From Alicycliphilus denitrificans K601 (GTDB lineage: Bacteria > Pseudomonadota > Gammaproteobacteria > Burkholderiales > Burkholderiaceae_C), in assembly GCF_000204645.1 (NCBI RefSeq), contig NC_015422.1:124001-188000 (forward strand): a stretch of 64,000 bases of DNA, written 5' to 3'. Of the stretch, positions 50,570-59,547 are shown in pieces; positions within the stretch are counted from its first letter, which is position 1; each line of letters starts with the position of its first letter. Under the pieces are notes generated by a model. It was given only the letters and a program-made list of their open reading frames with translations, had not been told where the DNA came from and searched no databases. Made by a program: the position numbers and the translations under genes.

Positions 50570-51778
50570 ATGCGCAGAGCCGCCATCGTCACCCCCGTCC
50601 GCACCCCCGTCGGCACCTTCGGAGGCAGCCTGCGGCCCGTGCCCGTCGAGGAGCTGGCCGCCACCACCGTGCGCGCCGTGGTCCAGAAGAGCGGCATAGA
50701 CCCCGCACGCATCGACGACGTGGTCATGGCCCAGTCGTACGCCAACAGCGAGGTGCCCTGCGTGGGCCGCTGGGCCGCGCTGCAGGCCGGCCTGCCCGTG
50801 GAGGTGCCGGGCATGCAGCTCGACCGGCGCTGCGGCGGCGGCCTGCAGGCCATCGTCACGGCCTCGATGATGGTGCAGAGCGGCGCCGCCGACGTCGTGA
50901 TCGCCGGCGGCGTGGAGAGCATGAGCAACATCGAGTACTACAGCACCGACATGCGCTGGGGGGCGCGCTCGGGCAACGTGCGCTTCTACGACCGGCTGGA
51001 CCGCGGGCGCGAGCGCTCGCAGCCCGTGGAGCGCTTCGGCAAGATCTCCGGGATGATCGAGACCGCCGAGAACCTGGCGCGCGACTACTCCATCACGCGC
51101 GATGAGGCCGACGCCTACGCCCTGCGCAGCCACCAGCGCGCGGCGGCGGCCTGGGCCGCGGGGCGTTTCGCCGACGAGGTCGTCCCCGTGCAGGTGCCCC
51201 AGCGCAAGGGCGATCCGGTCACGTTCGCCAGGGACGAAGGCTTCCGCGCCGACGTGACGACCGAGAGCCTGGCCAAGCTGCGCGTGCTCATGCCGAACGG
51301 CACCGTGACGGCCGGCAACGCCAGCCAGCAGAACGATGCCAGCGCCGCCTGCCTGATCGTGGCCGAGGACAAGCTGGCCGAGCTGGGCCTGACACCCATG
51401 GCCACGCTGGTCGGCTGGGCCGCGGCGGGCTGTGAGCCCTCGCACATGGGCATAGGCCCGGTGCCGGCCGTCAAGAAGCTGCTGGCGCGCCTGAGCCTGA
51501 AGATCGACGACATGGACCTCGTGGAGCTCAACGAAGCCTTCGCCTGCCAGGTGCTGGCCGTGCTCAAGGGCTGGGGCTGGCAGGACCAGGGCGCCATCGA
51601 GCACAAGCTCAACGTGAACGGCTCGGGCATCTCGCTGGGCCACCCCATCGGCGCCACCGGCGTGCGCATCCTGGCCACGCTGCTGCACGAGCTGCAGCGC
51701 CGCAAGGGCCGCTACGGCCTGGAGACCATGTGCATCGGCGGCGGGCAGGGCATCGCGGCGGTGTTCGAGCGCGTGTGA
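50570..51778 (+). CDS. acetyl-CoA acetyltransferase family thiolase
   Basis: 402 residues. Catalytic Cys88 in DRRCGGGLQA, the NAGNASQQNDAS loop, NEAF near 318, His in GHPIGATG near 357 and Cys388 in MCIGGGQG are all intact, so it is a working degradative thiolase. The start codon follows AAGGAGAAGC. It is last in the rightward SDR - MaoC - isomerase - CoA-transferase - thiolase operon and would release acetyl-CoA. It differs clearly from the thiolase at 23.8 kb (different start, and CIGGG versus CEAGG), so the two likely serve different acyl groups. It converges with a LysR gene 14 bases on. Confidence 0.93.
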   Translation: MRRAAIVTPVRTPVGTFGGSLRPVPVEELAATTVRAVVQKSGIDPARIDDVVMAQSYANSEVPCVGRWAALQAGLPVEVPGMQLDRRCGGGLQAIVTASMMVQSGAADVVIAGGVESMSNIEYYSTDMRWGARSGNVRFYDRLDRGRERSQPVERFGKISGMIETAENLARDYSITRDEADAYALRSHQRAAAAWAAGRFADEVVPVQVPQRKGDPVTFARDEGFRADVTTESLAKLRVLMPNGTVTAGNASQQNDASAACLIVAEDKLAELGLTPMATLVGWAAAGCEPSHMGIGPVPAVKKLLARLSLKIDDMDLVELNEAFACQVLAVLKGWGWQDQGAIEHKLNVNGSGISLGHPIGATGVRILATLLHELQRRKGRYGLETMCIGGGQGIAAVFERV

Positions 51779-51792
51779 CCTGATGCGCCCGG

Positions 51793-52716
51793 TCATGGCG
51801 CATCGTGCAGGTCCCAGTGCGGCGCCATTGCGCGCACGGACGTGGTGAGCAGGTCGATGAACGCCACGGTGGCCGCCGATGGCTGGCGGTTGGATGCCCG
51901 CACGACGTATAGCGCATTGCCGATGCCCATGACCTCGTAGCGCTGCAGCACGCGCACCAGGTCGCCGCGCTTGAGCGCTTCGCACACGGCGTAGCTGGGC
52001 AGCAGGGCGATGCCCAGGCCCTGCGACGCCGCGTTGAACAGGAACTGGTAGTCGCCCGACTGGATGGATGCGCCGTGCTGCACCAGCACCTTGCCCGCGC
52101 CGCCCGGGCCGGTGAACTCCACCCTCTGTCCCAGCGCCAGGGGCGCGATCAGCCGGGCCTGCTTCAGGTCCACGGGCTGCTCCAGGTGCAGCGCATGCTG
52201 TTGCAGGTACTGCGGCGTGCAGACCAGGCACCAGCGGATGTCGCACACCTTGGTCGCGACATGGTCGACCAGGGGGGCCGAGGTGATGTGGATCGCCAGA
52301 TCGACCTTGGACGCCACCAGATCGTGGATCTGGTCGTTGATGACCAGGCGCAGCTGGAGCTCCGGGTGGTTCTTGCAGAACTCCAGGATCAGGGGCTTGA
52401 GATAGAAGTGCCCCAGCCCGGTGGGGATGCGCACCCGTATTTCGCCGCTGACGGTGCGGTGCATCTGTTCGATCTTGCGCTGCGCGTCCTGCAGCTCGTT
52501 CATGGCCTGCTGGCAGTGCCCGTAAAGAATGCGCCCGGCCTGCGTCAGCTCCACATGTCTCGTCGTGCGGCGCAGCAGCTGCGCGCCGTATTCCCGCTCC
52601 AGCGCCTTGAGGCGGCGCGAGACATTGGAACGCGTCATGCCCGATCGCCTCGCGGCGTCGGTGAGATTCCTGGACTCCGCGATCGCGATGAACATGCGCA
52701 CCAGATTCAGATCCAT
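51793..52716 (-). CDS. LysR-family transcriptional regulator
   Basis: 307 residues. The N-terminal winged helix-turn-helix (about 1-60: LVRMFIAIAESRNLTDAARR, RSNVSRRLKALER) is followed by a two-lobed effector domain (about 90-300). The start at 52716 has GGGGAGG upstream; the frame extends to 52761 but without a ribosome site. It is divergent from a CoA-transferase - reductase - Bug operon, and a TGTTGA-N7-TCAACA palindrome 36 bases before its start is the likely binding site. It should respond to the acid handled by that operon. The effector cannot be derived. Confidence 0.9.
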   Translation of the reverse strand: MDLNLVRMFIAIAESRNLTDAARRSGMTRSNVSRRLKALEREYGAQLLRRTTRHVELTQAGRILYGHCQQAMNELQDAQRKIEQMHRTVSGEIRVRIPTGLGHFYLKPLILEFCKNHPELQLRLVINDQIHDLVASKVDLAIHITSAPLVDHVATKVCDIRWCLVCTPQYLQQHALHLEQPVDLKQARLIAPLALGQRVEFTGPGGAGKVLVQHGASIQSGDYQFLFNAASQGLGIALLPSYAVCEALKRGDLVRVLQRYEVMGIGNALYVVRASNRQPSAATVAFIDLLTTSVRAMAPHWDLHDAP

Positions 52717-52751
52717 GCAGCCTCCCCGGGCCATTCGTTCGATGCGCTGAT

Positions 52752-52770
52752 TGTTGAGCACGAATCAACA
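52752..52770. promoter_or_regulatory. candidate LysR operator TGTTGA-N7-TCAACA
   Basis: A perfect 6-base inverted repeat around 7 bases contains the LysR-type T-N11-A core (T52755, A52767). It lies in the divergent gap between the lysR-type gene and the CoA-transferase operon. Confidence 0.55.
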
Positions 52771-52893
52771 TCGCTGGCTATTTTTTGCGGATTCCCAGCA
52801 TCGGCTGCGCCGCCTACCATGCCTGCGAACATGACGACCGGGAAGGGCAGGCGGCGGCCAGCGCCGCGGCCTTCCCGGCGAAGGAGATGATGA

Positions 52894-54078
52894 ATGGGTA
52901 CGACGCCGGTCCAGGAACTCATGCCGCTGCAGGGATTCACCGTGCTGGATCTGAGCCAGGGTGTGGCAGGCCCTTACTGTGCGCAGCTGCTGGCTGGCCA
53001 GGGCGCGAGGGTCATCAAGGTCGAGCCGCCCCAGGGCGACTGGGGGCGCCACGTTGGCGTTGCCAGCGACGGACACAGCACCATTTCCAGCACCTATAAC
53101 AGCGGCAAGCAAAGCCTGGCCATCGACGCCAGGCGCCCGGAAGGCAGGGCGGTGATCCTGCGGTTGGCGGAACGGGCCGACGTCATCGTGCAGAACTTCC
53201 GCCCCCAGGTTGTGGAGCGCCTGGGCCTGGACTACGAAAGCCTGCGGGCGCGCGGCCTCGGGCCCGTGTACGTGTCCATCAGCGGCTACGGGCCGGACGG
53301 GCCGTTCGCTGACCATCCGGCCACCGATTCCGTCATGCAGGCGGACTCGGGCCTGATGCACACCAACCGGGATGCCGGCGGAACGCCGCAGCGCATAGGC
53401 CTGCTGCTGGCCGATATAGCCGCCGGCGTGTACGCGGCGCAGGCATGCACCGCGGCGCTGCTGCACAAGACCCGTACCGCGGAGGGCAGCCACGTGCAGA
53501 TCAGCCTGTTCAACGTCTGCTGCGCGCTGCAGTCCACGGTCTTCTCCGAGGAGCTGGCCGGCGCGCAGGCCGCCCGGCAACCCGTCAGCGCGCCCAACGG
53601 GATATTCGACGCCGCGGACGGCAAGCTGACCATACTGGCCTTGAACAACGAGCAGTTCCTGAGGATCTGCAAGGCCTTCGACCTGCGGCACTGGGAAACC
53701 GACCCGCGCTTTGCCAGCAACGCGCTGCGCCTGGAGCACAAGGCGCTGCTGCATGCCGAACTGTCCCGGAAGGTCGCGCCCCAATCGCTGGCGCAGCTGG
53801 AGGCGCTGCTCGGGCAGCACCAGGTGCTGCACGCCCGTGTCCGGGAAGGCAGGGGCGTGGTGGAGCATCCGCAGGCCAGGCATTTGCACACGTTCCAGAC
53901 CATTGAGCAGCCGGGCTTCGGGCCGCTGCTGTGGGCCGCGGCGCCGTGGGCCTGCCATGCGGGCGCTGCGCAGCCGGCGCCGCGCATAGGCGAGCACAGC
54001 CAGGCCATCCTGCACGGCCTTGGCCTGGATGCGCAGGAAATCGCTGCGCTCGTCGCGCAGCAGGTCGTCGCGGTTTGA
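52894..54078 (+). CDS. family III CoA-transferase (CaiB/BaiF)
   Basis: 394 residues. The nucleophilic Asp145 lies in HPATDSVMQADSGL, with VEPPQGDWGR near 43-52 for CoA binding and GSHVQISLFN near 197. It fits true CoA-transferases, not the racemase branch. The start at 52894 is the third of several close ATGs after AAGGAGATG. It is the first gene of a short operon with an MDR reductase (14 bases on) and a Bug receptor, divergent from LysR. The pathway is incomplete in this operon, so the CoA-ester formed must be degraded by enzymes encoded elsewhere, perhaps in the neighbouring operons. Confidence 0.88.
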   Translation: MGTTPVQELMPLQGFTVLDLSQGVAGPYCAQLLAGQGARVIKVEPPQGDWGRHVGVASDGHSTISSTYNSGKQSLAIDARRPEGRAVILRLAERADVIVQNFRPQVVERLGLDYESLRARGLGPVYVSISGYGPDGPFADHPATDSVMQADSGLMHTNRDAGGTPQRIGLLLADIAAGVYAAQACTAALLHKTRTAEGSHVQISLFNVCCALQSTVFSEELAGAQAARQPVSAPNGIFDAADGKLTILALNNEQFLRICKAFDLRHWETDPRFASNALRLEHKALLHAELSRKVAPQSLAQLEALLGQHQVLHARVREGRGVVEHPQARHLHTFQTIEQPGFGPLLWAAAPWACHAGAAQPAPRIGEHSQAILHGLGLDAQEIAALVAQQVVAV

Positions 54079-54092
54079 ATCGGAGGTCAGGG

Positions 54093-55118
54093 ATGAACAC
54101 CATGAAAGCTCTCGTCTGCCGGGAATTCGGCCCGCCGCAGGACGTGGTCGCGCTGCAGGATGTCGCACCGGCCCCCCGGGCCGGCATGGACGAAGTGCTG
54201 ATCGAAGTGCACTACGCCACGGTGAGCCACGCCACCGGGCTGCTGATCGAGGGCCGCTATCAAAAGACCCCGCCGCTTCCCTTCGTGCCCGGCACGGAAG
54301 GCGTGGGCCGGGTGCTTGCCTGCGGCGGCGACGTCGGCCACGTCAGGCCGGGGGACCTGGTGGCCTTCATCTGCGACTGGGGGGCTTACGGCGAGCAGAT
54401 CGTGGTGCATGGCGCTACCGTGTACCCCATCGTCGCCGGGCTCGGTGCGCTGCAGGCGCTTGCCGTGCCGATTTCCTACGGAACGGCCTATGCGGCGCTG
54501 CACTGGCGGGCGCAGCTGCGCCAGGGCGACACCGTCCTGGTGCTGGGCGCGGGCTCGGGGGTTGGCGCCGCGGCGGTCGAGCTGGCGCGGCTTGTCGAAG
54601 GCGTCACGGTCATCGCCTGCGCCAGCAGCGCGCAGAAGCGCCAGGCCGCACTGCAGGGCGGCGCGCACCATGCGGTCGGGCCGGACGGCCTGATCGGGCA
54701 GGTCAAGAAGCTCACGCAGGGGCGGGGCGCGGACCTGGTGTTCGACCCCGTCGGCGGCGACCTGCTGCTGCAGGCGCTGCGCTGCACCGCGCAGAACGGA
54801 AAGATCGTCAGCATAGGCTTTGCCAGTGGAACGATTCCCCAGGTTCCCATGAACATCCTGCTGGTCAAGAACCTCACCGTGTTCGGCTTCTTCTATGGCC
54901 AATACATAGGCTGGACACCGGCCAACGAGCGCGTGAAATACGCGGCGCAGATGCAGGCCATGATGGCCGAGCTCTTCGCGCTGGCCCGGCGCGGGGCCAT
55001 CCATCCGGCCGTCACCCAGGTTTTTCCCATGGACCAACTCTGCCAGGCATTGAGTGCTTTGCACGGCCGCAACGTGGTGGGGAAAGTCGCACTCGCAATC
55101 AAAGGAGACATACCATGA
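54093..55118 (+). CDS. NAD(P)H-dependent medium-chain reductase, quinone oxidoreductase-like (zinc-free MDR)
   Basis: 341 residues. GroES-like N-terminal domain (to about 120; FVPGTEGVGRVLACG near 63), then a Rossmann domain with LGAGSGVGAAAVELA (about 152) and FDPVGGDLLLQAL near 222. Zinc-ligand cysteines of alcohol dehydrogenases are missing, which places it with quinone oxidoreductase or enoyl-CoA reductase-like MDR proteins. The C-terminal GFFYGQYIGWTP is shared with acryloyl/crotonyl-type relatives. It follows the CoA-transferase by 14 bases, and its stop overlaps the Bug start (ATGA), so translation is coupled. The substrate could be an enoyl-CoA made after CoA transfer, but this is inferred from position. 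Confidence 0.85.
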   Translation: MNTMKALVCREFGPPQDVVALQDVAPAPRAGMDEVLIEVHYATVSHATGLLIEGRYQKTPPLPFVPGTEGVGRVLACGGDVGHVRPGDLVAFICDWGAYGEQIVVHGATVYPIVAGLGALQALAVPISYGTAYAALHWRAQLRQGDTVLVLGAGSGVGAAAVELARLVEGVTVIACASSAQKRQAALQGGAHHAVGPDGLIGQVKKLTQGRGADLVFDPVGGDLLLQALRCTAQNGKIVSIGFASGTIPQVPMNILLVKNLTVFGFFYGQYIGWTPANERVKYAAQMQAMMAELFALARRGAIHPAVTQVFPMDQLCQALSALHGRNVVGKVALAIKGDIP

Positions 55119-56140
55119 AGCAGCACCCCCATCACGCCACCCCCGCGTGGCATGGCAGCAGGCGCAAGGCGTTGCAGGCACTGGCGTCTGCGGCGGCACT
55201 CGGGGCGGCGGCCCTGGCGCCAGCGGTGGCACGGGCGGCGACGGACTATCCCAAGGCGCCGATCAGGCTGGTCGTGCCCTATCCACCGGGTGGCCCCACG
55301 GACCTGGTGGGGCGCGTGGTCGCGGTCGCGATGGGCGACATACTGAAGCAGAGCATCTTCGTCGACAACAAGCCCGGAGCCAGCGGCATGGTGGGCTCGG
55401 CAATGGTGGCGAAAGCCCCGGCGGACGGGTACACGCTGCTGAGCAACGCCTCGCTGCACGTCATCAACCCCGCCGTGTACGACAAGGTGCCGTACGACGC
55501 GTTCAACGACTTCGCGCCCATCACCCAGATCGTCGACGTGCCCCTGGTGCTGGTCGTCAGGAGCGACATGCCCGTATCCAGCGTGCAGGAGCTGATCGCC
55601 TACCTGAAGCAGAGCAAGGGCGCGGTGAACTTCGCGTCGGCGGGCAACGCCTCGTCGCAGCACCTCTCGGGCGAGCTGTTCAAGATACGGACGGGCATTG
55701 CGATGCAGCACGTGCCCTACAAGGGAAGCTCGCCCGCGCTCACCGACCTGATGGGCGGGCAGGTGCAGCTGATGTTCGACTCCATGCCTTCGGCCATGCC
55801 GTTCATCACATCGGGAAAACTCAAGGCGCTTGCCGTCACGACCAGAAAACGCTCCAGCTCATTGCCACAGGTACCGACCATGCAGGAGGCAGGGGTCGCC
55901 GGCTTCGAAACCAGCACCTGGTACGGGCTGTGGGCGCCGAGGAACACGCCTGCGGACGTGGTGGGGGTGCTGGCGAAGGCCGCGCAGGAGGCGCTCAGGA
56001 AACCCGAAGTCGCGGCGCAGTACCAGCGCATGGGGGCCGAGCCCGTGGGCTCCAGTCCTCAGGAGTTCGAGGCCTACATGAAATCCGAAGAGAAGAAGTG
56101 GGCCGAGATCGTGCGGCTGTCCGGTGCCAAGGCCGACTAG
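55115..56140 (+). CDS. Bug/TctC-type solute-binding protein with twin-arginine-like signal
   Basis: 341 residues. The leader contains GSRRKALQALASAAALG, a good twin-arginine pattern, and ends VARA near residue 41; mature start TDYPKAPIRLVVPYPPGGPTD. Motifs KAPADGYTLLSN, HVPYKGSSPALTDLMGGQ, MFDSMPSAMPF and LPQVPTMQEAG follow. Its ATG shares bases with the stop codon of the reductase gene, and AAGGAG lies upstream. As last gene of the LysR-linked operon it would capture the acid activated by the CoA-transferase. The neighbouring lysR-type gene of the next module converges with it, 30 bases on. Confidence 0.88.
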   Translation: MKQHPHHATPAWHGSRRKALQALASAAALGAAALAPAVARAATDYPKAPIRLVVPYPPGGPTDLVGRVVAVAMGDILKQSIFVDNKPGASGMVGSAMVAKAPADGYTLLSNASLHVINPAVYDKVPYDAFNDFAPITQIVDVPLVLVVRSDMPVSSVQELIAYLKQSKGAVNFASAGNASSQHLSGELFKIRTGIAMQHVPYKGSSPALTDLMGGQVQLMFDSMPSAMPFITSGKLKALAVTTRKRSSSLPQVPTMQEAGVAGFETSTWYGLWAPRNTPADVVGVLAKAAQEALRKPEVAAQYQRMGAEPVGSSPQEFEAYMKSEEKKWAEIVRLSGAKAD

Positions 56141-56170
56141 GAGCCATCCCTTTCAAGCTCGAAGACCTTG

Positions 56171-57079
56171 TCACCCTGCCCCCGGGCCGCCCCCGGCGTG
56201 TGCCTGCTCCAGGAGCCAGCCAGAGAATTCTTCCCGCGCCGCGAAGGCGGCGGCGTCGCGCTTCCAGCATAGGAAGTAGCCGCGCCCGGATGACACCTCG
56301 ACGTCGAACGGCATGACCAGCTCGCCGGCCCGCAGTTCGCGCTCCACCAGGCAGGCGGGGACCACGGCGACGCCCATCTCGGCCTTGGCGGCGACGATGA
56401 GGTGCATCGTCAGATCGAACCCGGGCCCCAGGCGCGGCGTGCAGGGCGCGCCGGCCTTGGCGAACCAGCGTGCCCAGTTGTCGGGGAAATTCGTGTGGTG
56501 CAGCAGGGTTGCGCCCTGCAGGTCGCGCGGCGTGCGGTACGCCTTGGCCAGGCGCGCGGTGCACACGGGGATGAGTTCGCGGCCGATCAGGTAGCGGGTC
56601 TGTATGCGCTCGGGCCAGCGGCGGCTGGGGCGCTTCACGTCCAGCCACAGGTCGACGTCGTCGCGCGTGAAGTCCTCGTCGTGCCGGAACTGCCTGAGCT
56701 CCACCTTCACGCCGGGGCTGCGCTCGTGGAACCCGGGCAGCCGCGGCATGAGCCATTGGATGCTCAGGGTGGGAATGACGCTCAGGCGCACGAGCCGGGG
56801 CCGCGACGCCCGGCCCAGCGTTTCCGCCGCCGACTCCAGCGCCAGCACATGGCGCTCGACGAGCTTGCGCCACTGCGCCCCGCGCGGCGTGAGCACCACC
56901 CCGGCGGGGGAGCGCTCGAACAGCCGCCCGGCGGCCAGGTGTTCTTCCAGGCGCTGCACCGCGCGGCTCACGGCGGCCTGGGTCACGCACAGGTCGTCCG
57001 CCGCGCGGCGAAAGCTGCCCTGCCGGCAGACGGCCAGGAAGGCGTGCAGCTCGATCAGTGACGGAGAGAGGATCTTCAT
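56171..57079 (-). CDS. LysR-family transcriptional regulator (GcvA-like)
   Basis: 302 residues. The DNA-binding part reads IELHAFLAVCRQGSFRRAAD then VTQAAVSRAVQRLEEHL (about 10-46), and the effector domain begins VRLSVIPTLSIQWLMPRLP, which is characteristic of the GcvA/AmpR branch. The start at 57079 is close to the divergent Bug gene, leaving 109 bases for both promoters. It likely controls the Bug - M20 hydrolase pair. The end region is Gly/Ala-rich and not conserved. Effector unknown; a ligand of the receptor or a product of the amidohydrolase is the natural guess. Confidence 0.9.
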   Translation of the reverse strand: MKILSPSLIELHAFLAVCRQGSFRRAADDLCVTQAAVSRAVQRLEEHLAAGRLFERSPAGVVLTPRGAQWRKLVERHVLALESAAETLGRASRPRLVRLSVIPTLSIQWLMPRLPGFHERSPGVKVELRQFRHDEDFTRDDVDLWLDVKRPSRRWPERIQTRYLIGRELIPVCTARLAKAYRTPRDLQGATLLHHTNFPDNWARWFAKAGAPCTPRLGPGFDLTMHLIVAAKAEMGVAVVPACLVERELRAGELVMPFDVEVSSGRGYFLCWKRDAAAFAAREEFSGWLLEQAHAGGGPGAG

Positions 57080-57113
57080 GCCGGGGGGGTATTACACCGC
57101 GTTATCGCAAAGG

Positions 57114-57126
57114 ACGAAATTGTCGT
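57114..57126. promoter_or_regulatory. weak candidate LysR site ACGA-N5-TCGT
   Basis: A short perfect inverted repeat in the 109-base divergent gap between the GcvA-like gene and the Bug gene. Short arms make it only suggestive. Confidence 0.3.
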
Positions 57127-57188
57127 TTGTCAGCGCTGCCCGGCGTCCGTAACCTTTGGCTTCCCCCTGCTTTTCACCGAGACAAGAG

Positions 57189-58172
57189 ATGCCAATCAAC
57201 CGACGCGAATTCGTTGGCCTGGCTGCCGCCGGCAGCCTGGCCCCCTGGGTGCATGCCCATGCCGCGGACGCCTATCCGTCCAAGCCCATCACGCTCGTGG
57301 TGCCGTTCACGCCCGGCGGCTCGGTGGACAATTCCGGCCGCCTGATGGCGGACCGCCTGAGCCGCGAGCTGGGCGTGCCCGTGATCGTGGACAACAAGGG
57401 CGGCGCCGGCGGCGCCCTGGGGTCGGCTTTCGTCGCCAAGGCCAAGCCCGATGGCTATACCCTCGTCGTGGCCTCGCAGAGCACGCACGTGGTGAACCCC
57501 GCCGTGAACCCCAACCTGCCTTACGACGCGGTGAAGGACTTCGCGCCCATCACCCTGATCGACCGCCTGGCGAACGTGCTGCTGGTGAACGCCAGCGTGC
57601 CAGTGCAGACGTTCGCCGACCTGGTGAAGTACGCCCAGGCCAATCCCGGCAAGCTGAACTACGCCAGCGCGGGGGTCGGCTCCGTGTCGCACCTGAGCAT
57701 GGAGCTGCTGAAGACCCAGGCCCGGATACACGTGACCCACATTCCGTACCGCGGCGCCGGCGTGGCGCTGACGGACCTGCTCGCCGGGCAGGTCCAGCTG
57801 GCGTGGAACAACCTGTCCTCGAACCTGCCCAACATCCGCAACGGCAAGCTGCGCGCGCTGGCCGTGGCCGCGCCCCAGCGCGTGCCGCAGCTGCCCAACG
57901 TGCCCACGTTCGCCGAGCTGAAGCTGCCCGACCTGAACCTCACGTCCTGGACCGGCCTGGCGGCCCCGGCCCACACCCCCGACGTCATCATCGGGCGCCT
58001 GTACTCGGCCGTGCGCAAGGTGCTGCAGGACCCGGCCACGCAGGCCACCTGGGTGGAGCGGGGCATGATGGTGCCGGAGGACGTGAAGCCGCAGGCCTAC
58101 CAGGCGGAGATCGTGGAGCGCATCAAGTTCTACCAACGCATCGCCAAGGCGAACAACATCGTCATCGAATGA
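57189..58172 (+). CDS. Bug/TctC-type solute-binding protein with twin-arginine-like signal
   Basis: 327 residues. The leader MPINRREFVGLAAAGSLA has a twin-arginine pattern (NRREFVG) and ends HAHA; mature start DAYPSKPITLVVPFTPGGSVD. Further motifs KAKPDGYTLVVA, HIPYRGAGVALTDLLAGQ, AWNNLSSNLPN and LPNVPTFAELK. The start follows GAGACAAGAG. Its stop overlaps the start of the M20 amidohydrolase gene (ATGA), so receptor and hydrolase are translated as a pair. This is the strongest ligand hint among the Bug genes: the bound compound is probably an N-acyl amino acid or related amide that the hydrolase splits. Confidence 0.88.
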   Translation: MPINRREFVGLAAAGSLAPWVHAHAADAYPSKPITLVVPFTPGGSVDNSGRLMADRLSRELGVPVIVDNKGGAGGALGSAFVAKAKPDGYTLVVASQSTHVVNPAVNPNLPYDAVKDFAPITLIDRLANVLLVNASVPVQTFADLVKYAQANPGKLNYASAGVGSVSHLSMELLKTQARIHVTHIPYRGAGVALTDLLAGQVQLAWNNLSSNLPNIRNGKLRALAVAAPQRVPQLPNVPTFAELKLPDLNLTSWTGLAAPAHTPDVIIGRLYSAVRKVLQDPATQATWVERGMMVPEDVKPQAYQAEIVERIKFYQRIAKANNIVIE

Positions 58173-59368
58173 GCGCCGCCCCGGACCGCCGGGCGGCGTA
58201 TGCCCGGATCGACCAGCTCCTGCCCTACGAGCAGGAGCTGGTGGCCATACGCCGCCACCTGCACCAGAACCCGGAGCTTGCCTTTGCCGAGCACGGCACG
58301 GCGGACTTCGTCGCGGGCCGGCTGCAGGAGTGGGGCTACGAGGTAGCGCGCGGCATCGGCGGCACCGGCGTGGTGGGCACCCTGCGCCAGGGGGACGGCA
58401 GCCGCCGCCTGGGCATCCGCGCCGACATGGATGCGCTGCCCATCCAGGAGGCCACCGGCGCGGCGCATGCCAGCCGCGCGCCGGGGCTGATGCACGCCTG
58501 CGGGCACGACGGGCACATGGCCATGCTGCTGGGCGCCGCCAAGTACCTGGCGCGCCAGCGCAACTTCAGCGGCACGCTGCACCTGATCTTCCAGCCCGCC
58601 GAGGAGCGCGGCTTCGACAGCGGCGGCAAGGCGATGGTGGACGATGGGCTCTTCGAGCGCTTCCCCTGCGACGCGGTGTACGCCATGCACAACCACCCGG
58701 GCGTGCCCCAGGGGCGCTTCCTCCTGCGCAGCGGCGCCTTCATGGCGGCGGGCGACCGCGTGTTCATCAAGGTCCTGGGGGTGGGCGGGCATGCGGCGCG
58801 GCCGCACCTGGCGGCAGACCCGCTGGTGGCCGCCGCGGCCATCGTCACGGGCCTGCAGACGGTGGTCGCGCGCAACGTGGACCCGGCCGAGTCGGCCGTG
58901 GTCACGGTGGGGCGCCTGCGCGCCGGCGACGCCTTGAACGTGATACCCGCCGATGCCGAGATCGGCCTCAGCGTGCGCTCCTTCGCGCCGCAGGTGCGGG
59001 CCCTGCTCAAGGAGCGCATCACGGCGCTCGCCACCGGCATTGCGCAGGCGCACGGCACGCGCGCGGAGATCGACTACGTCGAGGGCTACCCGGTGCTGGT
59101 GAACGACCCCGAGGCCGTGGCGCTCGCCGCGCAGGTGGCCACCGACCTGGTGGGCGCCGACGCCGTGGACCTGGAACACCCCCGGCTCATGGGCAGCGAA
59201 GACTTCGCCTACATGCTGCAGCGCTGCCCCGGCGCGCTCGTGCGCATCGGCAATGGCCCGGCCGATGGCGGGCGCGGCCTGCACAACCCGAAGTACGACT
59301 TCAACGACTGCAACCTGCCCTACGGCGCGGCCTTCTGGAGCCAGCTGGCGCAGCGGTTCCTGTGTTGA
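58169..59368 (+). CDS. M20 family amidohydrolase (hippurate hydrolase/aminoacylase type)
   Basis: 399 residues. Metal and catalytic motifs are complete: RADMDALP (about 84-91), Cys111-Gly-His113 in MHACGHDGH, the Glu145-Glu146 pair in QPAEERG, the dimerisation-domain GVGGHAARPH near 202 and the final MGSEDFAYM near 345. The cysteine in HACGHD marks the hippurate hydrolase/IAA-amino acid hydrolase/HipO branch, which hydrolyses N-acyl amino acids to a free acid and the amino acid in the cytoplasm. It starts within the stop codon of the Bug gene. An acyl-CoA ligase gene 1.2 kb downstream could activate the acid set free. Exact amide unknown. Confidence 0.92.
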   Translation: MSAAPDRRAAYARIDQLLPYEQELVAIRRHLHQNPELAFAEHGTADFVAGRLQEWGYEVARGIGGTGVVGTLRQGDGSRRLGIRADMDALPIQEATGAAHASRAPGLMHACGHDGHMAMLLGAAKYLARQRNFSGTLHLIFQPAEERGFDSGGKAMVDDGLFERFPCDAVYAMHNHPGVPQGRFLLRSGAFMAAGDRVFIKVLGVGGHAARPHLAADPLVAAAAIVTGLQTVVARNVDPAESAVVTVGRLRAGDALNVIPADAEIGLSVRSFAPQVRALLKERITALATGIAQAHGTRAEIDYVEGYPVLVNDPEAVALAAQVATDLVGADAVDLEHPRLMGSEDFAYMLQRCPGALVRIGNGPADGGRGLHNPKYDFNDCNLPYGAAFWSQLAQRFLC

Positions 59369-59547
59369 CACAGGGGGGCCAGCCGCACTCCGGGTAAACC
59401 CTCTCTAACGGCACCCAAACCCCCGCTTCGGCAAAAGCAGATTCCCAGGGGGCTGGTAAAGACGCACCATCTCGCGCCATGCGGGCACGCCATGCCTCCA
59501 TGGCGGTGCCGCGCTGTTTCCCGAGAGTCCTTGCAGGAGATATACCC

